A stretch of 64,000 nt of DNA from positions 806,001 through 870,000 of the forward strand of contig JANVFP010000013.1 in assembly GCA_027919835.1 (NCBI GenBank). Reading direction: 5' to 3'. Position numbers and translations under genes: made by a program. The stretch comes from Lentinula raphanica. Taxonomy: Eukaryota > Basidiomycota > Agaricomycetes > Agaricales > Omphalotaceae. The notes below the pieces were generated by a model. It ran no database searches, was not told where the DNA came from, and worked only from the letters and a program-made list of their open reading frames with translations. Position 1 is the stretch's first letter; the number at the start of each line of letters is the position of its first letter. Shown here piece by piece: positions 54,522-64,000 of the stretch.

Positions 54522-57500
54522 TTGGCGGAACTTGCAATGAAGAAAAGAAGTGGGACTTTATCTAACCGGAGAGTGACAAGAAATATTCCAAAGTTGGTAC
54601 AATACAGTTCGTAGAACTTTACATTGAAGCAAACGACACACAACCGAATTTGGCATTATACAAATCTCGATTGCAGCTCAATGTCATAGGACCGAAATCA
54701 ATCGGTACAAACCCCCTTGAGCAACCTCCCTTTTTTGGATCTCTATCAAAGCCTTTTGATATGTGATACCCTCTGCTCATCCAGGCAGACTCCGGATTGA
54801 CCCTTTCTCCTTGCGGCTACTTTCTCCCGACTGTGGTCATTTTATCATCTCCCGCTATTCGCGTTCCCTTTACTTTCCGCCCTTCTTTCCGCTTTCATTC
54901 TTCCACCGCTAACGGTTGAACTGTCGTTTGCTGCTCTCCAAACTCGTTCTTGCCTGGCCGAATCGAACGCGGCACAATAATGCCTTTCTGGGACCCGCCA
55001 TGTAGAATAAGATTTTTGCTGGCGATGGACGTCCTTATGGAACGTTATTTTTTTTTCTTCAAAAATCATGATGATGTGATGAATGAAGCAAAATTGTATA
55101 CAATCCGGCTCGGCTACTGCGGCTGATAATCCCTTTTTCCCCGACCGGATGTCAATTCAGCCTACAAACCTCCTACCGAACAAGTACCTACGCTATACTG
55201 TATACTTGAGCTGAAGAGTCAATGAAAATGGTGAATGAGCGAGCTGCGGCAAAGATCATTTCTACCATAAGTGATGTACTGATCAGCCAGACGTTGGGCT
55301 TGCGGATAGCGAGCTGCCCTGATGTTGAAGTCCTTATTTTCTTCATTCTGGCGTTTTCCGTCATCCGGGAGGTATAAAGGAGAACAGGCACCAACCACCT
55401 TCAGGAATCAGCAGTGTCCAGCACTGCTGTGCACCTATTGTACCAACAGGAGTTGGAATGAAAGACAGCAGATGCCGAGAAAGCCAGGATATCTGTGTGC
55501 TTTCTGGGCGCGACCGTGATGGAAATTAACTCCAATCAATATACCCAAGAGGCCTGCCTCTGTCCAGATTCGAGATATGAATACACATTCTGTAACACAT
55601 CAGCCCGTAACAGCCCGTAACTTGAGCGCGCTGAAGTTTACGCATTCTGATAAGTTACGCATCAGCAGCACGAAAAGCAATCTCTCCGGTTGCGTCGGAA
55701 CCGGATGCAAACAGGTTGCAAAACTCTCGTCCCCTTCAAATCTGAGTTTCGCAGCGCAGGAAATCTTCCCGAGTTTGTATGCAAAAGCAGAGACTCAGAG
55801 CAAGTCTCTGTGTTGCTCGTGACGTCGAAGATGAATCTGTGAGGCTTCTTTGAAGTTCTGTTTGTTTAGCAAACACATCGATGCTCACTCCAGACAGCAT
55901 CAATTCGAGGCTCTGAGTGGTTGAACCAATAACTTGGTTATCGGTCAGCTGGACCGAGAGACACATTTCCGCGTTCCATCGTCGAACCGACGGATGCCAT
56001 TCATTGTCCTCCAAAACGGTTATACCGGGGAGCGCAGGGGCCGACGAGTAAAAGCGGATCAGACTTTCATCAGGATCAAAATGAAAAAAAAACAGAGGGA
56101 TGAAGGATAATTGTGGATGTCCTGATGCAAGAATTGGCCGGTATTGGTGAATCAGTGCCGACCTTTGAGAAGCTCTGAGCCTTGAGGTATTTTCTGGTAT
56201 TTCCAATGAATTACAATGCTGAATAGATGGATATGTGTGGGGAAACTTGGGGTAAAACTGCTGACCCCATTTTGTGCTATTTTGTGCCAAGCTGACATCA
56301 GGTATTGAGCAATCCTGATAGTGGACAATCATTTTACTGAGCAATCATACTGTGATATCTGCAGTCAATAACACTAATATCAGTAAAAGGAACAACTCTT
56401 TATAAAGACCCTGTTCAGTACCTTATCCTGACAGTGTTGACTGTGTCTTGGACCTGAACTGCTCTTGTTGGGCAAATAGAGGCAAAAAGATGAGTGGGAG
56501 GGACATCGAAATTGTGCGGGGTCAGAAAAAGCACAACCAATGAGAGATGATCATCACGAAAGACACGGAATGGATTGAGAGTCGGACCGACATTCGGAAG
56601 CAAGCTTTCACGATAACAAGTGAGTAACAGGACCCCGGATTATAGGTGACCGCCCCGTATCCTGGTTCGGACACGGATGAGGCAAAAAAACTGGACATCC
56701 CGTATGCCAAGTTTGGACACAGGGCCCGCCGCAGGCGATGCTCAGATGCTCAGTTCAGACATGGGACTCCAGTCTCTATCACTGAGGTTTTTGAGCTTGC
56801 CACTGCTGATATTCAAACTGCCCACCCTGTACGATGTTTCTAGATATCTTGAGCTGTTTCATGGCAGCAAGATGATGAGGAAGATATTTTTACGGCTCTC
56901 TGGCAACTATAGAGGATAGCTGATCTGAAAAATGGGTGCTACACTTAGGGCATATCCAAGTTCGGACATGAAAGGGTCCGGAGAGCTCCAAAATGGTTCG
57001 GACATGGACGGCCTCGGAGTGCTGATTTGGGATACGGCCTTGCCACCTATAATCCGGGGTCCTTGGACCTTGAGTAACATACATAGAATAGAAACAAACC
57101 CAGGCCTCAACCGTGGATCGACACTGGAGCATCATGAGATGTGGAAGGCTTCTCTTCTCACGATGAATACGAAGAAGCACCGCACGTGTGGCAGAGTAAA
57201 TTCCGCGACGAGTATCAGCCTGTGGTGATTGAACAGACAGTCGGCGATGGGAAGCTCAGAGTCAAGGCAGTCAGCTTATCGTAGCCGGCAGACGGAAAAT
57301 ATAGAAAAGCAAGAGACCCTGACATTCGGCAAGTTTGACCACTCATTCACCGGAAGGCTGGCCTGAGCAACGTGAAAGTTATGCACCGCGCGCAATATCG
57401 CATTTGAAGGGAAATTCGTGAAAATAGAAGCTGCACAGGAAACATCGAACTTCCTGAGGGAGTTTCTTTCTGTTTCTTTCCGAAAAGCTATGAGATCTCG

Positions 57501-58731
57501 GAACGTGAGAAGAACTTGAGATCCGTGACGTGCCCACCTATTGCCCACCTCCGGGATGGCGTAGTTTCGCGATGACCGATTGATGTACATACAGCTATGG
57601 CTCGAGGTGGATGCATTATCCACAATTAAATGCGTCAATTGTCCGGGAACAGAAGACCAGAGGCAAGTTTGTGGTGGGTTGATGCCTGTTTCCGCAGACG
57701 TTGGACGGTACCTGAAGCTGGAATTTCGGGTCTTGATAGATGAGATTGGATGTTTAGAGAGAGATATAAGCTTTCAACAAATCAGGTCATGTTATGAACG
57801 ATGACGTGGAGAAATCCAGATAGATGGTTCACCATAATAACAGCAAGCCCTGGTGCCGGTGGGTAGTATTATGTAGGTCGTGATAGGTCCCATGACGATC
57901 TATCGAGGTAAGTAAAAAAGGAAAGCTCAAGAGCTAGATCATCGGTTGCAAGGGATATTTGCAGTAAAGATACCAACAAAAAATGTGGGTCAAATGAGAA
58001 GGTTAGGACGAATAAGAGTGCTGTCTGATCAATACTCACGACGGCAGATTTGCGCGCATGGAACTTTGAGCTTCGGGACAGGTCCTTCATTGGATATCTG
58101 GCCGTATCGTCCATGCAATGTGAAAACCGAAAAACCCGTTCATTTACAACGCCCAAGATCGACGAATCGGACCGTGCTTGTCGCATCGCAGGAGATACCT
58201 AAAGACGTATGTATAGCAGTGTTGAACGGTACTGAAAACGCGTCAAGTCAAGGGAATTGAAACACAGTATGCAACTATCGCCATGTAACATATACAGTTA
58301 TAAAACAAACGGGAAGCGTACCTATTACAATCATCGTCATTGCCAGTACGATGCCGATACGGCTACATCGTTACAGGAACCCGGTGTAAGGAATATGCCA
58401 GTGCTATGAGCCCCGGTTATTGTCAGAGTGAGCGAAATCTAACAGTTTTATTGGCTTGAAATCGTTGAAAAGAAACTAGTACATATCTCGACGGTTCCTG
58501 TTGCACTAGTTCGACGCATGAGCCCTTCCAGCTCTCATAGCAGCATTCTCGATAGCATATACTGAGATGGGCGATAGGGAAGGTTGGTTAAACCGTCGTC
58601 CGTCGACAAGTTGAAGGATGTAGTTTGGAGTAAACAGAATATAGACGCCCATTTAAACGCCCGACTAATTTCAAGTTCATCGTCAGTCATCAGGTTTCTC
58701 AACCGACGCACTCCCATCCAGATGCCTAGAG
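54522..58731. other. 4.2-kb gene-poor divergent region between CON7 and ARP8
   Basis: Apart from the MITE at 56630-57070 I recognise no gene. A 202-codon minus frame (55736-56344) is open but has no familiar domain and crosses repeat-like sequence. CT-rich tracts at about 54720-54900 fit a CON7 promoter. A tandem CAGCCCGTAA pair lies near 55602-55620. The length is exceptional beside the tight spacing elsewhere, as often seen for long regulatory regions of developmental transcription factors. Confidence 0.5.
56630..57070. mobile_element. MITE of about 440 bp with 8-9-bp target duplication
   Basis: The left end reads GGACCCCGGATTATAGGTG and the right end holds its complement CACCTATAATCCGGGGTCC (57045-57062), with homology reaching about 33 bp (RCCGTATCC). 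TGAGTAACA is present directly outside at 56621-56629 and 57071-57079. The right tip has about 8 extra bases (TTGGACCT) that the left lacks, so one end is altered. Repeated TTCGGACA motifs lie inside both ends. There is no coding capacity. An 8-9-bp duplication fits hAT or Mutator superfamilies. Confidence 0.75.
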
Positions 58732-61453
58732 GTATTCCAAACGCCAAGCGCGACGATACTGGGATCAAATACACCACCTTTCACGTTCCTCTACCGTCAG
58801 TGCTTCATTATCCCACATTGGCAGTTATTCTCAAGAACGACTGACTGCAGGGCCAATCCAAAACATCTGGGAACGACCTATCTCAAATCTGAGGGCCAAA
58901 CGCTATGGTTTAGGAACTCTCAACGTAGAAGTAAAGAAGATGTGCCACAGGAGAGCAGGTATTTCATCCTGTAGCTGAAATTATTTAACACTGAGAGACG
59001 TAGTGTAGACGTGGCTCTCAGGTTTTAGTTATCCATCTAGGCTCCCGCTTTTCACGTATTGGACGAGCATCAGATGTCACACCTGTCACCGTCCCCACCG
59101 TTGTTGCTCGTCGATGTAAGCCACCGATCTCTCCTCCCGCATTTATCGAAGGGATCGCTCGTCCAAATGGGGGCAGAAAGAACACACAGCCAGCAGAGAA
59201 TAATGCAGATCATGAGGCTTCTGCATCATCAGGCGACACAGTACGTTCTCGGTCATTTCATCTATGGATATCGCATTCATAAGCCTATGCAGTTTGAAAA
59301 AAAGATTGCTGCCATAACAACATCTCTCCGGGACAGAATGCGTTTCTACAAGCTTCGCATTACTCCAAATGCTGCCAATATTGCTTCCACTTTCAATGAA
59401 TCATTCAGACCAGAGATAATTGCGGAGCTGAATGACCCTTTTCGTGTCGATTGGATCAATAGTTCAACTAATGAAGACGTGCTCGTTGGGGATAAGGTCA
59501 GTCAGGTCCTCGTGTAAAACCCTTCGCTCTGACCGTTCCCAGGCCCTCCGCCTTGCAGATGCCAAATCTTCTAACTTTCAAGTCAGGTGGCCAATATACG
59601 GGTCCAATTTCAACACACGCGATTATTCCTCATTGCAGGTACTCTTGAATGATATCGAAACCCTCTTAAGACACACATTACAAGAAAGATTCGCAATTGA
59701 ACCCAGGGATTATTCAGTATGTTCTCCCACTCTCAAATAGTATCATTCAGTTCAGTCATGGGCCGAGTCAGAATTTTTCAGTGGTGTTGATCATACCTGA
59801 TTTTTATGATCGTTACTATGTGCAAGAACTGGTCAGAATACTGCTGGTATCAATGGGGTTCAAACAGCTGTGTGCCCAGCAGGTGAGAATCAACCTTATC
59901 GCGTATATAATGAATCTGGAAAACATGATTCATCTATTAAGGAATCATTGGCTGCTACGTATGGAGCTGGTATCTCGAGCGCCTGCGTAGTTGATATCGG
60001 CTCAAAAACAACTAGTATTGCGTGTGTTGATGAAGGCCTGGTTATAGCGGACTCTCGGTGTGTATCGAAATAAGCTGCAACGATCGAGTGCGCTCACTGA
60101 TTTTCCACTTCCATAGAATGTCTCTTAATATTGGCGGAGACGATATCACTGAATTTCTCTACGTCTTGCTTGAACGTATCAGCTTTCCTTACAGAGACAT
60201 AAATTTAGCCAATTCCTATGACTGGAATGTCATGGAAGATCTCAAGGCTCGTCTTTGTACACTATCGGAAGTACGCCGGCTTATTTCTATCTTTACGTTC
60301 CCCCTTCCAACATTTTTTCCCTAGGTTGACGTTGCTCTGAATTTGTACGATTTTGTAGTTCGCAAGCCTGACTCCCCCGCCGAAAAGTACGGTTTGAGAG
60401 CGTACGATGAAATAATTCTAGCTCCAATGGTAAAACATCGCGCATCTTGAGCTAGCGAAACCCTGAAATACCACTTGTAGGTCATCTTTGAACCTCGAGT
60501 AATCGAGTTCGACAAGAAACGCATTGGGCTCCGGGACCTACATGTTGATGTAACTGAAGATATCCTTGAACACTCCAGTGATCGTGTTGTGCGTACGTTT
60601 CGAATGCGCGATTTCATGGCTCACTGAGGCCACATTTGCAAACATAGACATCTGCAATGGTCATCTCTACTCAGCATCTGTTACCAGGGCCTGCTGGAGC
60701 ACCAGCCACGCAATACGCCGATCAAAGAGGTGGCGCATTTTTTGTTATTGCTCATGGTCAGGGGGCTCACTGTAAAAACTCATTAGCAGACAGGAATGCC
60801 TCAGATGCTGGGCCTTCATCTAATGCCATGGTGGAAGGATCCATAGACGTTCCAATGGAAGTTGTCGACATTGAACTGGAAGATACTAAGTCCTCGGGCC
60901 CTCAGCAACCTAGTCCCTCCAAGTCCACTCGCCGTCCTTCATCCGAGCCGGTACAAACTTTTCCCGGAGGTTTTAGCATAGACGTATGCTTCGAAGCCAG
61001 TAAATTGCCCTTGGACGTAGCTATATTCAATAGCGCACGAGCGTCAGGAGGCGACGAAAAAATCCGAAAGTATCTTCAAGCCGTTCTAGTCATCGGAGGA
61101 ACGGCACGGATTTCAGGAATGGGGCATGCTTTAGAGAGCAGGTACGTCTCTGTGTGCAGTAATACGTGCGGAAATATAGACTCTGTGCCTATAGATTGCA
61201 AGCCATCGCTACGCCACTAGTACAGAACATGGAAAGGGTTCAAATCATTCCTCCGCCTAAGGACGTTGATCATCGTGTACTTGCATGGAAAGGCGGCGCT
61301 GTCCTGGGAAAAATGGATGGGGCAACTGAGCTTTGGGTAACGCAGCAAGACTGGGTACGCAATTCGGTTGCAAATGAAAGTATAACTCAATGACTCGATT
61401 ATCAGGACGTCTTGGGGATGAGGGGTTTGAAGGAACGATGTTTCTTTCTGTGA
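58732..61453 (+). CDS. ARP8: Actin-related protein 8, INO80 chromatin-remodelling subunit
   Basis: Arp8 binds nucleosomes and extranucleosomal DNA within the INO80 complex. The start MPRGIPNAKRDDTGIKYTTF splices to ANPKHLGTTYLKSEGQTLWF. The actin-fold segments follow over about ten exons: FIHLGSRFSRIGRAS-like start, [120 protein letters not shown], an Arp8-type acidic insertion (VVDIELEDTKSSGPQQPSPS), then VLVIGGTARISGMGHALESR and HRVLAWKGGAVLGKMDGATE. The last exon ends LKERCFFL at 61453. The order and the insertion point to Arp8 rather than Arp5 or actin. It converges on TOR, 242 bp apart. Confidence 0.9.
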
Positions 61454-61695
61454 AGCGAAGTATTTCCTGCCATAATTGTCTTTGGGCACCATCATTGTTT
61501 AATCTTACTCGATTTCATTTTCGTTCTCTGGATACTCATCCTTCCAGAAAGTGGTCGCTTTACTTTTGCTTGAGAATGATAAAACCAAACGTTCGTGAAA
61601 TCTTGTATATACACAGATGAATGTTAAAATGAAGCCAAATGAGTGAGAGATTGCCACATGGAATTAAAAGGTATACATAATCTTCAACGAGTCAT

Positions 61696-64000
61696 TCACC
61701 AGAAAGCACACCTGTTCAGAGTGGGGTGAGCACATCACTGATAGCCTATCGGTAACTACTCACCAGCCTGAAAAGAGTTGGCAGAGGTTTTCCATCGACA
61801 TAGCCTGTTCAATCAATTTATCGACTTGAAATTTCACAGAAAGCGCTTCTTCCGGGTCGAAGTCACGTCCTACCAACAAAGATTAGTAGCCTGAATCAGT
61901 AGTATTGAATGAATCTCTACCTGTCAATTTCTTTTGCACGCGTTCGTACACTGCTATAGCTCTGTCATTTCGGACTTCGCGTACGACCTGTTCTCCTGCC
62001 ATGGTTCCAATGACTTGATCCACTTCTGCAGGCAAGGATGAGAAATTTCAGATAATGTACTGTCATGCACGCACCTCCAAATATGTCATTCTCGTCTGCT
62101 CTGAATTTACGACGAATCGGTCCCTGTGGATGAGCTGCAGCTCTCGCCAGTTCGGCAGGATTATTTGGGTCTAAGAAACAAGTATTTCGTCAAGCCCTGT
62201 CATGCAATGACCGCAGTGATATCAGCCAATCTTACCTTCGATTCTCCTTTCATCGGTTTGCATCAACCTCCAACTAATCAACGGGTCGTATACGAATGCC
62301 TCCAAGACCGCCATCAAGGACTCCTTGTTATCTCTCAATACCTTCATTGTGATCTCACAAGTGTTTCGGAAACTTCCTTCAATGCCGCTAACCTATAGTG
62401 ACACTTGATGAGAAGATTCAAGTGGAACATGAACCGGCTGACACTGACCTCCATTGCATGCCTTAACATTCTCGTCAGTCGGAAAGGGACCGTTTCAGGG
62501 AACTTTTCACGCATCATTGCAACCTCGAAACAATCACCAAAATCACAGTTGATCACTTTGCCTGTGCTTCTTTCCAGAAGTATATTTGATGGATGACGAT
62601 CCCCCAATCCGAGAATGTGTCCAACCATACTGTTTACGGCAAGAGAGCGGGTGTAAGAGGCTCGACGCTCTAGCCAATGTTCTGAGTTTTGACTTTTGAG
62701 CCATAACACCCGGTATAAATCTTGGCCTGATGTATTTTCTAGGGCATACTCGAAAACCTCGACTTTTTGAAGCAAGGTTAAGTTCTCGTAATCTGGTGCC
62801 ATCTGAATGCATAATACTCAATTCGTGATTGAGGATGGTAATTCTGTCACGTACTTGGAGCATCAATCGATATTCGATGTTGAGTAAAACTTTTCTTGAA
62901 TCACGGTAGTCTCGGACGAGGACATGTAAAGTATCGCTGCCTTGAACCAGCCCGATCAGGCCAGCATTCGGGGCCAAGGGGACGATAGCGTAGCGCTGGA
63001 TATGGAGACGTCGCATATAACTGTTGGTGTCAACAGAAAGAAGATTATTGACAAGACTGAACAGTTGCATAACCCGCTCGTCTTGACGAAGATCTTCATG
63101 GCCTGATTGAACCCGATTGGACTCAAAACGAGCTCGAAGAGCAGAGAAAGATCGTCGTACCTTTCAAAAGATATTGATAATCTCTACCATCACTACCCTT
63201 CAAGGAGAATCGGCGAGGACGTTGTTTAGAGGCTATGACGGATAGTTTTTGTGCAAAACTGGCGATGGTAACGACTTCTCGTCCACTTTGATATGTTCCT
63301 AATTTTCGTGGAGTTGATCAGAGTCAGACAAATGTAGTCTATTAATGCCAATACTACCTGGGACAGCTAATTTGAGGTTTCTAATTGACAGTAATACCGG
63401 CGAAACATATTGCAAGTCCAATGTGTTAAGTTGTGGAAGTTGTTTTTCAATTTTCTTGAAAACCTACGCAGACGATTATGAAAGCGCATGAACCGGTTGA
63501 TAGAACGGACTTACACCATAGTAGATATCCCAAGCTTTATCTAATTCACTGGTTTCCCCATGTGCACGATATCGACGGCAGACTTCCCTGGCCTCAGCTA
63601 GTTCACGCCCGAAAACTTGTGCGAAAGACGTCTCCCTCGCTGTTTGTGGACCCTAACACAGTTACGCGTCATAGTCTTAGGAGTGTTATAGCGACGAGGG
63701 CTGCTTGAAGAAATACCTCTTCTAATTTAGCATGCAAGGGTTCGAGCACTGCAATCATTCCTTCGGGATTCTTCTCATTGAAATAGAGACGAGATGCTTC
63801 TTCTAAACCCTCATGCCACTGTTCATGCCATAGTATAGCGATTCGTATAATTTCATGGCTAACGATAAGCGCCTAGACATTTATCAGAAAAGGTGCATTC
63901 GTGTGAAGATGGTGGCATTACCTGCTGTACGATTTCTGAACTGTGGTCGCGCATCTCATTCATGATAGTGATCGCAGCATCTGCGCGTGTTTCGCTGGAG
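61696..64000 (-). CDS. TOR: TOR protein kinase, C-terminal part (FRB, kinase, FATC); 5' end outside the window
   Basis: TOR is the catalytic subunit of TORC1/TORC2, controlling growth by nutrients. The visible part enters in the FAT/FRB region: [20 protein letters not shown] with EASRLYF (FKBP-rapamycin contact Ser), [18 protein letters not shown], and [19 protein letters not shown] (contact Trp). The kinase has [60 protein letters not shown], the catalytic loop [25 protein letters not shown] and the [14 protein letters not shown] segment. FATC ends [20 protein letters not shown] and FW at 61696. Catalytic residues are present. Odd: the hinge Trp of GWV is Leu here, and VINCDFGD replaces the usual HIDFGD. 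The gene carries many short introns and may be one of two TOR paralogs. Confidence 0.93.

Noticed and set aside
55736..56344. 202-codon open frame on the minus strand, possible gene
   Set aside because: No recognisable domain, no splice structure, and it lies in repeat-like sequence of the CON7 upstream region. Kept only as a note.
57946..58260. 104-codon plus and 105-codon minus overlapping frames
   Set aside because: Both are isolated, overlap each other and show no conserved motif.
61220..61240. GGTTCAAATC resembling a tRNA B box
   Set aside because: It is inside an ARP8 exon with no A box or acceptor stem around it.

Overview
The window looks like nuclear DNA of a filamentous basidiomycete, most likely an Agaricomycete. 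Nearly every gene is broken by several short GT-AG introns of roughly 50-60 bp. The protein set is fungal: a Con7-type zinc finger, a MET13-type MTHFR, a Rapamycin-target kinase with FATC tail, an ELMO protein and a Tad1-like LINE with an RNase H domain. No prokaryotic, organellar or viral genome features were seen, and I found no convincing tRNA or rRNA gene.

Layout. 1-6.1 kb: the N-terminus of a possible PIF1-like helicase, a Tourist-like MITE, 26S proteasome RPN6 diverging from RNA polymerase II RPB4, and tRNA pseudouridine synthase PUS1 converging on RPB4. 6.1-20.2 kb, mostly on the minus strand: xylulokinase, a 1.1-kb palindromic element, an R3H-SUZ RNA-binding protein, a vacuolar-type amino-acid transporter, DNA polymerase delta subunit POLD3, a small plus-strand gene and a serine-rich protein. 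20.2-36.8 kb is a transposon-rich accessory block. It holds a RecQ-like helicase relic split by a 3.7-kb near-perfect palindrome, then a full-length 10.4-kb LINE lying in the short interval between that helicase and a DUF202 membrane-protein gene. The LINE is itself interrupted by two copies of one 1.06-kb element. 36.8-49.7 kb: DUF202, MET13, ELMO, a SINE-like retroposon, a serine-rich protein with a PP1-docking-like motif, and an F-box/RCC1 protein. 49.7-64 kb: long gene-poor flanks around the CON7-type transcription factor (one holding a MITE of about 440 bp), then INO80 subunit ARP8 converging on the C-terminal half of TOR.

The conserved genes are housekeeping: protein turnover, transcription, replication, chromatin, one-carbon metabolism and growth signalling. 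They do not form an obvious cluster. The most unusual content is the layered mobile DNA. At least six independent insertions can be delimited with target-site duplications of 2, 2, 3 (twice), 7, about 8-9, 14 and 16 bp. In two cases the disrupted coding frame is restored exactly when the insert and one duplication are removed in thought, so those insertions are young. The 3.7-kb palindrome is the candidate for something undescribed. Its arms mirror without length change at the points checked, its 127-bp loop has further copies inside both arms, and I recognise no protein in it.
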